Assembly (NCBI RefSeq): GCF_041737845.1
Contig: NZ_JBGSQX010000152.1
Coordinates: 47,884 to 111,883, forward strand
DNA: 64,000 nucleotides
From: Desulfococcus sp041737845
GTDB taxonomy: Bacteria > Desulfobacterota > Desulfobacteria > Desulfobacterales > Desulfococcaceae
Reading direction: 5' to 3'
Shown: positions 35,214 through 43,883 of the stretch, piece after piece
Layout: the number at the start of each line of letters is the position of its first letter
How positions within the stretch are numbered: position 1 is the first letter of the stretch
Program-made: the position numbers and the translations under genes
The notes under the pieces: generated by a model
What the model was told of the DNA's origin: nothing
Database searches by the model: none
The model's input: only the letters and a program-made list of their open reading frames with translations

Positions 35214-36409
35214 TGGAATCCTCCTTGGCTTGCTTCAAGCAGGCGCCGGGTGTGGCGCGCGATCATCAATTCCTCGTCCGTCGGGATGACATGGACCTCG
35301 ACGCGGCTTACGCCGGTGCTGATGCGTCCCCGGCCGCCATCGTTGGCCCCTTCGTCGGTTGCGACGCCCAGCCATGCGGCGTTTTGGCAGACGCGGCTGC
35401 GGATGATCGGGGCGTTTTCCCCGATACCCCCGGTAAACACGATGGCATCCAGTCCTCCCAGCGCCGCCGCCAATGAGCCGAGCTCGCGGCGGATGCGATA
35501 CAGAAAAAGATCGACGGCAAGCCTGGCCGGCGGCTCCCCGCTCGCAAGCAGCGTGCGCATGTCGCTGGATATGCCGGAAACGCCCAGCAGTCCCGATTGG
35601 GTGTAAAGGAGTTTTTCGATGGCGCGGGCATCCATCCCGCGCTGGTCCATGAGATAGAGGATCACGCCGGGATCGAGCGTGCCGCTGCGCGTGCCCATCG
35701 GCAGGCCTTCGACCGCCGTGAACCCCATGGTGCTGGCAATGCTCCGCCCCGCCTCCAGGGCGCACATGCTCGCCCCGTTGCCCAGGTGAAGCACGACGCA
35801 CCTTCCCTTGGCCGCCTTCGGCGAGATGTCGGGCAGGACCGAGGCGATGTACTCGTAGGACAAGCCGTGGAACCCGTACCGCATGACCCCCGCCTCCCGC
35901 AGTTCGGCCGGCAGGGCGAACATCTGGGCCACCTCGGGCTGGCTTCGGTGAAAAGCGGTGTCGAAGCAGGCCACCTGCGGCAGATCGGGAGCTTGCTCCA
36001 GCGCCCGGCGGATCGGCGCGAGATTGTGGGGCTGATGCAGGGGGGCCAGCGGAACGAAGGTTTCCAGGACCTTCAGCACCTCCGCATCCACCCGGACCGG
36101 CTGCGTGTAGGCCAATCCGCCGTGCACCACCCGGTGCCCGATGCCGATGAGCCGGTCGTCCGAAATCTCCGACCGCAGGTGGGCGATCAGGTGGTCGAGC
36201 GCCCCGTCATGCCCCAGCGCGACGCCGTCGGGCCAGGAATTTTCGGCTTTCACCGCACCATCCGGCGTCTTCGAAACAAATCGTGCGCCGGTGTAAATGC
36301 CTTCGATCTGACCCCGGATGTCCAGTTCCAGGTTTCCGTCTTTTTCCAGAAACAGTGAAAATTTGATGCTCGACGAACCCGCGTTGAGCACGACAATGGC
36401 GTTGGACAT
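35210..36409 (-). CDS. ackA: Acetate kinase
   Basis: ATG 36409 is spaced 6 nt from AAAGGGG; ATG 36415 in the same frame is an alternative. The protein (~399 residues) is full-length for the ASKHA-fold acetate kinase: LNAGSSSIKFSLF at the N-terminus, GHRVVHGG, RYGFHGLSYEY, VVLHLGNGASM, MGTRSGTLDPG and FTGGIGENAPIIR. It converts acetyl phosphate and ADP to acetate and ATP (or the reverse). With the Pta domain downstream it completes an acetyl-CoA to acetate module. Confidence 0.96.
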   Translation of the reverse strand: MSNAIVVLNAGSSSIKFSLFLEKDGNLELDIRGQIEGIYTGARFVSKTPDGAVKAENSWPDGVALGHDGALDHLIAHLRSEISDDRLIGIGHRVVHGGLAYTQPVRVDAEVLKVLETFVPLAPLHQPHNLAPIRRALEQAPDLPQVACFDTAFHRSQPEVAQMFALPAELREAGVMRYGFHGLSYEYIASVLPDISPKAAKGRCVVLHLGNGASMCALEAGRSIASTMGFTAVEGLPMGTRSGTLDPGVILYLMDQRGMDARAIEKLLYTQSGLLGVSGISSDMRTLLASGEPPARLAVDLFLYRIRRELGSLAAALGGLDAIVFTGGIGENAPIIRSRVCQNAAWLGVATDEGANDGGRGRISTGVSRVEVHVIPTDEELMIARHTRRLLEASQGGFQ

Positions 36410-36447
36410 GGTCATCCCCTTTCTTTAAGACGCGACGGCTTCCTGGA

Positions 36448-36993
36448 TCAGGCGGCAGCCTCCGCGAGCGACATCGTTACATGCAGCGTTCCGCCTTCAA
36501 ACTTCCGTTTCACGGGGAGGCCGCTGCGCTCGAATACGCGGATCATGGCCTTGTTTTCCGCAAGCACCTCCGCCTCGAGCTGGGAAAGCCCCTTTTCCCG
36601 GGCAATGCCGGCAAGGTACCGCATCAGACGGCCGGCGATCCCCTGGCCGTGATAATCCTCCTCCACGGCAAAGGCCACCTCGGCGCTTCGGATCGGACCT
36701 TCGGCGGGGAGGACCGCATAGCGCCCTGCGCCGATGATCACCTCGCCTTCCCCCTCCCCGACCGTGACCACCAGGGCGACCACGTTTTCGAAATCAACCT
36801 CGGTGGCGGTCTTGAGTTCGGCATCGGTCAAGGCTTTTTTGTGGTGAAAAAACCGCGTGTAGATCGATTCGGCTTCAAGGTTCCGGAAAGCCTCGGCAAG
36901 CCGGTTCTTGTCGTCGGCCCGGATGGACCGGATTCTCGCCACGGTGCCGTTCTTGAGCGTCTCGATTTTTTCAAATTTTGCTGCGTCTGCCAT
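36448..36993 (-). CDS. GNAT-family N-acetyltransferase
   Basis: The 181-residue protein starts at ATG 36993 after AGGGGGAACAGAA. The GNAT core is visible: SAEVAFAVEEDYHGQGIAGRLMRYLAGIAREKG (partly quoted) contains the acetyl-CoA pyrophosphate loop (H)GQGIAGRL, followed by LEAEVLAENKAMIRVFERSGL. The N-terminal NGTVARIRSIRADDKNRL resembles GNAT domains of protein lysine acetyltransferases such as PatZ C-termini. It precedes ackA by 33 nt. A role in acetylating or controlling the acyl-CoA enzymes encoded downstream is possible but unproven. Confidence 0.88.
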   Translation of the reverse strand: MADAAKFEKIETLKNGTVARIRSIRADDKNRLAEAFRNLEAESIYTRFFHHKKALTDAELKTATEVDFENVVALVVTVGEGEGEVIIGAGRYAVLPAEGPIRSAEVAFAVEEDYHGQGIAGRLMRYLAGIAREKGLSQLEAEVLAENKAMIRVFERSGLPVKRKFEGGTLHVTMSLAEAAA

Positions 36994-37097
36994 TTCTGTT
37001 CCCCCTGCTGGAAAAAAAGTTCGCCGGCTTCAATCGCCCGGGGTTCAGTCGCACCTGCAGGCAGGTCCGCCTGACCGCAGGCGTTTCCCATTTGGCT

Positions 37098-37508
37098 TTA
37101 TTTCAGCCCGACTTCCTTGAGCGCGCCCTTGCACCGCTTGCTCACCTTGGCGTCGTTTTTTTTCAGGCACTCCAGCACGCGCCCCTCGCCCACCTGAACA
37201 TCAGCGCAGTAAGTCATCAAATCCGCTTCGCACTCATTGGCGACATACCCCAGGGCCGCCACCGCCCTTTCGAGCCTTGAAGCCGCATCGTACAGCGCAT
37301 AATCGCATTTTCCGGAGAGCTTATCCTGATGGGCATAGAGGCATGCAAGGACCCGCCCCTCGCCGGGCGTCACATCCTTGCAGTAGGTTTCGATCTCGGA
37401 TTTGCAGCCGTTGGAGACGGTCTCGATGATATTCTCCTCCGCGGACAGGCTTCCGGCAACGCCAAAGGACATCATCACCACGCAGGCGATCAGAAAAACA
37501 TGTTTCAT
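37098..37508 (-). CDS. Exported protein with cysteine-rich GLG1-type repeats
   Basis: ATG 37508 follows AAGAAAGGAGAAGTCC. The ~136-residue product has a signal peptide (ending SLSAEEN). It has two copies of a four-helix-like repeat: CKSEIETYCKDVTPGEGRVLACLYAHQDKLSGKC and CEADLMTYCADVQVGEGRVLECLKKNDAKVSKRC (each partly quoted). This pattern is the cysteine-rich repeat of Golgi apparatus protein 1 (GLG1), also common in bacterial periplasmic proteins of unknown role. The cysteines would form disulfides in the periplasm. Confidence 0.82.
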   Translation of the reverse strand: MKHVFLIACVVMMSFGVAGSLSAEENIIETVSNGCKSEIETYCKDVTPGEGRVLACLYAHQDKLSGKCDYALYDAASRLERAVAALGYVANECEADLMTYCADVQVGEGRVLECLKKNDAKVSKRCKGALKEVGLK

Positions 37509-37573
37509 GGACTTCTCCTTTCTTGACTCCGGTTTAGTATATTGATGATAGCCATCCAATCAACCCTCCTCAC

Positions 37574-38008
37574 TTACGACTGATTCCCGGTTTTCTCTCC
37601 GCTGTTCCCCCCGGCTCCTTCAGGCGACTTCCGTCGTTGGCCCAACACCTTCCGGATCAGGCCCACCAGCGCTTCCTCCGTAAAGGGTTTTCGCAGAAAA
37701 CCGGCTGCGCCGGCCTTCAAGGCATCCTCTTCGATCCCATCGTCTCCGTGGGCGGTGATAAAAATAACCGGCACATCCATTCCTGCCCGGTTCATGCGTT
37801 CCTGAACCTCACGGCCGGTCATTCCCGGCATCTGAACATCGATCACCAGGCAATCCACATCCTGGCGATTTCCCAGGGCCGAAAGAAACGCACCGCCGGA
37901 TTCAAATGTCCGTACCCGCATTCCCCAGGCGTGCAGCAATCGCTTCAACGCCCTGGCCACTGAAGGGTCGTCGTCGACAACATGAACGAATGGCGCGATG
38001 ACAGGCAA
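37574..38008 (-). CDS. Receiver-domain-only response regulator (FixJ-type receiver)
   Basis: The frame begins with TTG 38008 and lacks an upstream ATG, so the start is uncertain. Residues about 6-125 are a complete CheY-like receiver: VHVVDDDPSVARALKRLL (acidic pocket), VIDVQMPGMTGREV (phospho-Asp), FITAHGD (Thr) and FLRKPFTEEAL (Lys). No DNA-binding domain follows; the last ~20 residues are polar. Its sequence resembles FixJ-type receivers. It may act as a phosphate sink or protein-interaction regulator for the nearby FixL-like kinase at 40060-42339. Confidence 0.82.
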   Translation of the reverse strand: MPVIAPFVHVVDDDPSVARALKRLLHAWGMRVRTFESGGAFLSALGNRQDVDCLVIDVQMPGMTGREVQERMNRAGMDVPVIFITAHGDDGIEEDALKAGAAGFLRKPFTEEALVGLIRKVLGQRRKSPEGAGGNSGEKTGNQS

Positions 38009-38082
38009 TCGATTCTTCCGTTTCCTTGGTTCAGACCCTCAGCCTGCTGCAGCGGTCAAAGATGATGATCCGCCGGGCCGGC

Positions 38083-38406
38083 TCAATCGACGTATACGAC
38101 GACGTACTGATTGTTGTGGGCCTGGTAATAGGTGCCGCCGCACTGCCAGAGTGTTGCGCCGTTTACGATGACGGTCCGGCATCCCGAGGGGAGGGACGCG
38201 GCATAGATGGTCGACCGGCGGATTACCCTGCGGGTCGTGCGCCGGGCGACGCCGGCCACGCTGCCCGGGGTTAACGGCCTGCCGATGACGGCCTGGGCGT
38301 TGCCGACCCCCCACCCTTCCGGGAGCCCGCCGTCCGATAAAAGGCCCCCGGCGATGAGACCGACTGCCATTGCCATTGCCTTGAATGCGGTTTTCCTCGT
38401 CATCAT
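38083..38406 (-). CDS. Small exported protein paired with DUF2092
   Basis: The start ATG 38406 overlaps the DUF2092 stop (ATGA). The signal peptide ends near GNAQAVIG. The mature ~68 residues contain RPLTPGSVAGVARRTTRRVIRR and a short aromatic/Cys-containing C-terminus (PSGCRTVIVNGATLWQCGG, then YYQAHNNQYVVVYVD). The two cysteines may pair. Small proteins of this type are found next to DUF2092 genes; the function is unknown. Confidence 0.75.
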   Translation of the reverse strand: MMTRKTAFKAMAMAVGLIAGGLLSDGGLPEGWGVGNAQAVIGRPLTPGSVAGVARRTTRRVIRRSTIYAASLPSGCRTVIVNGATLWQCGGTYYQAHNNQYVVVYVD

Positions 38407-39272
38407 TGCGCCTCCTCCGTCAACATCGCTTCACCGACCGGGTTTACCCGGACGGACTCGATTTTTTTGGCCCCGCCGGGGAGATTGAAGTTGAAGCGCC
38501 CGGACGGAATCGCCGGCGTCGCATTCCAGTTGTAGAACCGGACCGCGTACTGGGGGGCGCCGGTGACCCACTTCGTGGTGATCACGTACTTGACCGGAAA
38601 GGGCGCGTCGCCGGCCTGGACCCAGAGCTGCCAGTCTACCTCGGCCTCCCGAAAGGCCAGGTAATGGCATTCGAGGCCGTTGACATAGACCATGCCGAAA
38701 TAGGTGGCGCTCTGCACGCCGTCGATCAGTCCGGAATAGGGATCGGCATAGAGCAGGTCCGCTCCCGGTGCGTCGAGTCCGATCTCGCTGCGGACGGTTT
38801 CTATGGCGTCATCGATGCTTCCGGGGCTGTCGATCTGGAGATAGGCGTTGCGGTCCTTGCCATAGAGGGTCAGGACCTTGCCGTTAAAAATGAACTCCGT
38901 GTCGGCGAAGACCCCCCACCGATACATGTACAGCTTTCCGGGGCGCTCGGCCACAAGCGACGCGAAGCTGCTGAGCTGAAGCTTTTGCCCGTTCGTATCG
39001 ATGTGTTCGTTGTCGATATCGACATCCACGCTGAAGGCGCGCAGCCCCCCCAGATAGGCCGACATCGACCGCAGGACCTTGTCCGCTTCCGGATCGATGC
39101 CCTCGGCGCTTGAGGCGGACACCGACATCCATCCAAGCACCAGGCAGATGCCCGCCGCCAGGACGGTTCGCCGGATGAGATGCCCCGCACCGCCCCTTCG
39201 GCCGGGCGCAGGCACCGCTCCGGGAACGGCGTCACCTGCGGGGCTCCCGCAGGGATTGCTTTCCCTCTTCAT
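38403..39272 (-). CDS. DUF2092-family exported protein
   Basis: ATG 39272 follows AAAGAAAGGAAGTCGT. The ~289-residue protein has an Arg/Gly-rich N-terminus before a membrane/signal segment (VLAAGICLVLGWMSVSASSAEG). A DUF2092 domain follows: MSAYLGGLRAFSVDVDIDNEHI, RPGKLYMYRWG, FIFNGKVLTLYGKDRN, ADLLYADPYSG and HYLAFREAEVDWQLWVQ. DUF2092 resembles the LolA/LolB-like lipoprotein-carrier fold, so binding of a hydrophobic ligand in the periplasm is plausible (inference). It is co-transcribed with the small exported gene downstream. Confidence 0.85.
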   Translation of the reverse strand: MKRESNPCGSPAGDAVPGAVPAPGRRGGAGHLIRRTVLAAGICLVLGWMSVSASSAEGIDPEADKVLRSMSAYLGGLRAFSVDVDIDNEHIDTNGQKLQLSSFASLVAERPGKLYMYRWGVFADTEFIFNGKVLTLYGKDRNAYLQIDSPGSIDDAIETVRSEIGLDAPGADLLYADPYSGLIDGVQSATYFGMVYVNGLECHYLAFREAEVDWQLWVQAGDAPFPVKYVITTKWVTGAPQYAVRFYNWNATPAIPSGRFNFNLPGGAKKIESVRVNPVGEAMLTEEAQ

Positions 39273-39408
39273 ACGACTTCCTTTCTCTTTGTTGGACAGC
39301 GTCAAATAAAGTGGCTCTCTTGATCGACGGCAGGGAATAAGAAGGGCTCCAGACAAAAAGCGGCGCCCTTGTCATGGGTTCCATATCAGCCATCACAGCG
39401 CCGTGGAT

Positions 39409-39426
39409 ATAGGACCTTGGTCCTAT
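39409..39426. promoter_or_regulatory. Palindromic site ATAGGACC-TT-GGTCCTAT
   Basis: A perfect 8-bp dyad with a 2-nt centre lies between the FixJ-like regulator stop and the DUF2092 gene, about 137 bp upstream of the DUF2092 start. Such dyads are typical of binding sites of LuxR-type (FixJ/StyR) response regulators. It has no T-run, so it is less likely to be a terminator. Confidence 0.45.
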
Positions 39427-39427
39427 G

Positions 39428-40063
39428 TCAGGCAGGGCCGCCGCTCGGACCGAGTTTTTGTGCGATGCGAACGAGATCCGCGAGGGACTGGGCATTCATT
39501 TTTTCCATCACGCGGCCCCGGTGGATTTTAATGGTTTTCTCGCTGGTCCCGAGTTCAAAGGCGATCTGCTTGTTCAGCATGCCGCGGACCACCAGCACCA
39601 TCACCTCGCGTTCCCGCGGGGTCAGCACCGCATAGCGCTTCTCGACGGCTTCATGTTCCGCGCGCTGGGCGCGCCGCTCTTCATCGTATTGGAGCGCCTG
39701 CCGCACGGCGTTGAAAAGATCGTCGTCACGGATGGGCTTGGGCAGAAAATCCACCGCACCCGCTTTCATGGCCTTGACGGACATCGGGATGTCGCCTTGA
39801 CCGGTGATGAAGATGATGGGGATCGAGGCACCCGAAGCCTGCATCTTCTGCTGGAGCTGGAATCCATCCAGGCCGGGCATCAGGATGTCGAGCAACAGGC
39901 AGCCGGGTGCGGGGTCCTGTCGCCAGTGATCCAGGAATTCATCCGCCGAAGCGAAGCTTTCCGTCTGGTAGCCGGCCGACCGGATCTGGCGCACCAGGCT
40001 CCTCCGAAATGAGGGATCATCATCCACCACAAAAACAGTGGGAAGGCATTCTGTGATGTTCAT
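39428..40063 (-). CDS. FixJ-family response regulator (receiver + LuxR-type HTH)
   Basis: The 211-residue protein has a receiver domain (VFVVDDDPSFRRSLV, LLLDILMPGLDG, FITGQGDIPMSVKAMKAGAVDFLPKP) and a C-terminal LuxR-type helix-turn-helix (LTPREREVMVLVVRGMLNKQIA, then SEKTIKIHRGRVMEKM). The GQGDIPM/VDFLPKP signature is FixJ-like. ATG 40063 overlaps the kinase stop. It is the DNA-binding partner of the upstream kinase; the nearby palindrome at 39409-39426 is a candidate site. Confidence 0.93.
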   Translation of the reverse strand: MNITECLPTVFVVDDDPSFRRSLVRQIRSAGYQTESFASADEFLDHWRQDPAPGCLLLDILMPGLDGFQLQQKMQASGASIPIIFITGQGDIPMSVKAMKAGAVDFLPKPIRDDDLFNAVRQALQYDEERRAQRAEHEAVEKRYAVLTPREREVMVLVVRGMLNKQIAFELGTSEKTIKIHRGRVMEKMNAQSLADLVRIAQKLGPSGGPA

Positions 40064-42339
40064 CCTGAGATCTGTCCATCGGTTGCCACAGGAAGGCTGA
40101 CATAAAACGTCGCCCCCCCGTCGGAATTGTTTTCAAACCAGATGCTTCCCTTATGCCGGTGAATAATGGAACGGCTGATGGACAGCCCCATGCCCAGCCC
40201 CTGCGGTTTGGATGTGTAATAAGAATTGAAGATCCTTTCAGATTCTTCCGTCGGGATGCCTGTTCCGCTGTCCGCAACAGCCGCCAGGACCTGCGGCGCT
40301 TCCAGGCGGGTCCAAATCCGCAGCCGCCGCACTTCCCGCGATCCATTGTCCATGGCATCGAAGGCGTTCAGCAACAGGTTCAGGGCGACCTGCTGGAGCT
40401 GAATCCGGTCACCCGGCACCGGAGGAAGACGGGCGTCGAGTTCAAAGGAAACCCTGACATTGCGCATTACGGCATCGGTGTGAAGAAGCCCGACCACCTC
40501 GCGGAAAATCACATTGAGGTCCACCGGTTCAAAAACCGGTTTTGTCTTTTTTAGCAGTGTCCGAAGGCCGTTGATGACTTCACCGGCCCGGGCGTCGTCC
40601 TTTACGATATCGTCCAGGATCTCATTCACCTCCTCGATGTCCGGCGTCGGGGCGTTGAGGTACCTTTTGGCCGCCTGGGCATTGCTCATGATGGCGCTGA
40701 GCGGCTGGTTGATCTCATGGGCGAGCGATCCGGCCAGCTCACCCATGGTGGAGATGCGGCCGGCGTGGAGCAGTTCATCCTGCAGGCGCCTGGATTCCTG
40801 CCGGGCGAGATGCTGTTCCGTGACGTCTATCGCCAGAACATAGAACCCGTTCACAACCCCGCGATCATCCACGTCCGGCACATAAACGGCATCCATGTAA
40901 ATGAGGCGTCCATCACCCAGATCGATATCCTGGACGTATCGAACGCGTTCACCCGACAGCGCCCTCTCGATATACGGAAGAACGCTTCTGTAGAATCGCT
41001 CCCCGGCCACTTCCCGGATGGTCCGCCCCAATGCCTCTTCCGGACTGACACCGAACCACGCCTTGTATGCGTCATTATTGAACCGGTAGCGATGGTCCGC
41101 GTCCACATAGGCGATCAGCACCGGCAGGGCATTCGTGATCATGCGAAGCCTCTCTTCGCTTTTCGCGAGCTCCCGTTCGGCAGCATCCCGGCGGCGCTTC
41201 TGAAAAAGAAGTCTTGCAATCAACACCGCCTGAAAGACCAGCAACCCGGCTCCCCCGACGATATGCCAATGGTACAGCGCCCATAGGGACGGCTGACGGA
41301 AATAGACCTGGCTGCCCCTGGGCAGTCGGCGCTCATCGATCCGCCACCGCTGGAGCGCCCGCCAGTCAAACGCCGCAGCATCGGATGGCGGCTTCGGCAT
41401 GGATATGCCGGTTGCCGGCTCTCCGTCAAGGATACGCAAAGCGGCCTCCGCCGCCCATAATCCGTGGCCGCGTTCGTGCGTGTGTCGACCCCCGACGGTC
41501 CCGGATCCCAAGAAACTTTCGAACAGAGCGAATACGGGTGCGTTTGCGTCCGCGATGATCACTTTCAGTGCCTCACGCGGGTCGAACGACGTTCCAGCCG
41601 CGTCAACGATCATGATAGCGAAAAATATCGCGGAATTCTCCGGCAGCGCGGCGACGCGACGTTTTATGTTTTTTACCGACAGATGGTCCAGGTATGAAAA
41701 ATTCAATCGGTCGGAAAAAGCGGAAAATTCGCGCCGGCATTGGTCACCCCAGAACCTTTCACGGGCGGAAGCGCCCAAAACAACGTAGACGTTCCTTGTA
41801 TCGGGGAGGACCTGCAGAATGTCTTCCATCACCCCTCGCAGATTGATCTGCAAGGGAAGTACGGCGGCATTCCCGAGAACCGGTCCCGCATCCAGAACCT
41901 GTTCCGCCGCGCCGACAATCAATACCGGTATGGATGGAAAAAGATACTCCCGATGACGCGCCAGAAAAGAAAACGCCGACCCGCCGAAGGAGACCACCAG
42001 ATCAGGAGCGTATCCCGAAAAACGCTCCTTGAGAAAATTGACAAAAGGCGCCTCCTGTTCAGGTTGAGTGAACCAGGCCATTCCAAGATTGACTTCTTGC
42101 AGGTCGATCGCCTCAGGCGATCGTGAGGAGAGCTCCGTCCGGAAGATTGAAATGACATCACTGAGGGGGCTGACATCGCGACCGAATGAGTCGAGAAGGA
42201 GGACGCGCTTGGGCGACTCCGCCGCCCGGGACCCTGGGCTGGAAAAAAGCAACATCGTCAACGCAATGAACAGCGGCAAGGCCGCCCGCATGCGCCACGA
42301 TGGATGATATGGAACCGTTGATTGTAAATATTTCTTCAT
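40060..42339 (-). CDS. FixL-like sensor histidine kinase with ABC-substrate-binding-like sensor domain
   Basis: The 759-residue protein has a signal/membrane segment (about 18-38). A periplasmic ABC-sub_bind-like domain follows (about 42-330: RVLLLDSFGRDVSPL, LVVSFGGSAFSFL, PVLIVGAAEQ). A membrane segment (358-380), a PAS domain (396-510) and a HisKA/HATPase core come next. The phosphorylated His is about residue 541 in LAGSLAHEINQPLSAI, the FixL-type H-box. N and G boxes follow (NLLLNAFDAMD, DSGTGI, GLGMGLSISRSI). The periplasmic domain resembles solute-binding proteins, so the kinase probably senses a small molecule. It is divergent from the TRAP operon at 42782. Confidence 0.92.
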   Translation of the reverse strand: MKKYLQSTVPYHPSWRMRAALPLFIALTMLLFSSPGSRAAESPKRVLLLDSFGRDVSPLSDVISIFRTELSSRSPEAIDLQEVNLGMAWFTQPEQEAPFVNFLKERFSGYAPDLVVSFGGSAFSFLARHREYLFPSIPVLIVGAAEQVLDAGPVLGNAAVLPLQINLRGVMEDILQVLPDTRNVYVVLGASARERFWGDQCRREFSAFSDRLNFSYLDHLSVKNIKRRVAALPENSAIFFAIMIVDAAGTSFDPREALKVIIADANAPVFALFESFLGSGTVGGRHTHERGHGLWAAEAALRILDGEPATGISMPKPPSDAAAFDWRALQRWRIDERRLPRGSQVYFRQPSLWALYHWHIVGGAGLLVFQAVLIARLLFQKRRRDAAERELAKSEERLRMITNALPVLIAYVDADHRYRFNNDAYKAWFGVSPEEALGRTIREVAGERFYRSVLPYIERALSGERVRYVQDIDLGDGRLIYMDAVYVPDVDDRGVVNGFYVLAIDVTEQHLARQESRRLQDELLHAGRISTMGELAGSLAHEINQPLSAIMSNAQAAKRYLNAPTPDIEEVNEILDDIVKDDARAGEVINGLRTLLKKTKPVFEPVDLNVIFREVVGLLHTDAVMRNVRVSFELDARLPPVPGDRIQLQQVALNLLLNAFDAMDNGSREVRRLRIWTRLEAPQVLAAVADSGTGIPTEESERIFNSYYTSKPQGLGMGLSISRSIIHRHKGSIWFENNSDGGATFYVSLPVATDGQISG

Positions 42340-42781
42340 ATTATTAGGTTATTTCAGCGGATTGCGCCGTCAAATCCTTGGAGGGCGATCGCAGGGGCAT
42401 CCGGGCCGTCGTCGCTTCAGAAGGAGATATTCGCGTTCATTGCTCGATTTTGTACATGGAGCTTGTCATTTTGTCCAATATGATAATATTTATCATATAA
42501 GCATACGTCAATCCCGCAAACTCAACAAGCCTGATTCAATTCCGCATGTGAAAAACGAATTGACTTCCGGGTTTGGACCGGGCAACAGGGTTTCGCCCGC
42601 CGCCTCATCAGGCCCCGCGCCCGGAAGCCCCCTCAAGACCCACCGGTAAGAAAAAATCCGACATAAGATTCAGAACCCTTCTGATTGACGCTCTCGCTGC
42701 AATTCTATAGTGTTAGGCAACTTTTCATGCAAGCCCCGCTTGTGAAACCCACACTCAAAACATGAAACAAAGGAGAAGCAT
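42340..42781. promoter_or_regulatory. Divergent control region between the FixL-like kinase and dctP
   Basis: The 442-bp gap holds a perfect dyad TATGATAA-TAT-TTATCATA (42479-42497), a likely operator. It also holds a possible -35/-10 pair TTGACG (42685-42690)/TATAGT (42706-42711) with a short 15-nt spacer upstream of dctP. A sigma-54-like GG...GC pair near 42714 has the wrong spacing. No small gene was supported. Confidence 0.5.
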
Positions 42782-43780
42782 ATGAAAAAAGGCATCGTAT
42801 TTGCAGCAGTCGCCGCCATGGTGATCGCGGCTGCGTCAACGGCCATGGCCGAACCGATCGTCATCAAATTCAGCCATGTCGTGGCCACGGACACCCCGAA
42901 GGGGATGGCCGCCGATTATTTCAAGAAGCTGGCGGAAGAACGCACCAACGGCGCCGTGAAGGTCGAGGTCTACCCGAACAGCCAGCTTTACAAGGACAAG
43001 GAAGAGATGGAAGCGCTTCAGATGGGCTCGGTTCAGATGCTGGCGCCGTCCCTGGCCAAATTCGCACCGCTGGGGGTCAAGGAATTCGAGATGTTCGACC
43101 TTCCCTATATCTTCACCAACTATGAAGACCTGCACAAGGTGACCACCGGCCCCATCGGCAAGAAGCTGCTCACCATGCTGGAGCCCAAGGGCCTTCTCGG
43201 GCTGTCTTACTGGGACAACGGCTTCAAGGTCATGAGCGCCAACAAGCCGCTCCGGGTGCCCGCCGATTTCAAAGGCATAAAGATGCGCATCCAGTCCTCC
43301 AAGATCCTGGATGCCCAGATGCGTGCGTTGGGCGCCATTCCCCAGGTACTGGCATTCTCCGAGGTCTATCAGGCGCTGCAGACGGGCGTCGTTGATGGTT
43401 GCGAGAACCCGCCGTCGAACCTCTACACCCAGAAAATGTTTGAAGTCCAGAAATATGTCACCCTCTCCGATCACGGCTACCTGGGGTACGCCGTCATCGT
43501 CAACAAGAAGTTCTGGGAAGGACTGCCCGCGGATATCCGGACCCAGCTTGACAGCGCCATGGCGGACGCCACCATCTTCGCCAACAACATCGCCAAGGAA
43601 CAAAACGAAAAGGACATGGCGTCCGTGAAGGCATCCGGAAAGTCCGAACTGATCTCCCTCACGCCGGAGCAGCTCGCGGAATGGAAGGCCAAACTCCTGC
43701 CGGTTCACGACAAGATGGCTGGTCGCATCGGCAAGGATCTGATTCAGGAAGTCTACCAGGCAACCGGCTTCAAGAAATAG
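42782..43780 (+). CDS. dctP: TRAP transporter solute-binding protein (DctP family)
   Basis: ATG 42782 follows AAAGGAGAAGCAT. The 332-residue periplasmic protein has a signal peptide (cleavage after STAMA). The DctP fold is clear: IKFSHVVATDTPKGMAA at the start, VEVYPNSQLYKDKEEMEAL, the ligand-binding arginine region GIKMRIQSSKILDAQMRALGA, and FSEVYQALQTGVVDGCENP. It captures C4-dicarboxylates or related organic acids and hands them to DctQM. It is the first gene of the dctPQM-usp operon. The exact ligand cannot be read from the sequence. Confidence 0.95.
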   Translation: MKKGIVFAAVAAMVIAAASTAMAEPIVIKFSHVVATDTPKGMAADYFKKLAEERTNGAVKVEVYPNSQLYKDKEEMEALQMGSVQMLAPSLAKFAPLGVKEFEMFDLPYIFTNYEDLHKVTTGPIGKKLLTMLEPKGLLGLSYWDNGFKVMSANKPLRVPADFKGIKMRIQSSKILDAQMRALGAIPQVLAFSEVYQALQTGVVDGCENPPSNLYTQKMFEVQKYVTLSDHGYLGYAVIVNKKFWEGLPADIRTQLDSAMADATIFANNIAKEQNEKDMASVKASGKSELISLTPEQLAEWKAKLLPVHDKMAGRIGKDLIQEVYQATGFKK

Positions 43781-43883
43781 GCCGCACACCCGACACGCAG
43801 GCGGATGCCGAAGCACAATGGTGCGTCGGCATCCGCGGCATGCACGCCGCTGTCATCACCATTCATTCGGAGGGCCCAGGGAT

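Noticed and set aside
42711..42728. A sigma-54-like AGGCAACTTTTCATGCA before dctP
   Set aside because: The GG and GC dinucleotides are 11 nt apart; functional -24/-12 elements need 10.
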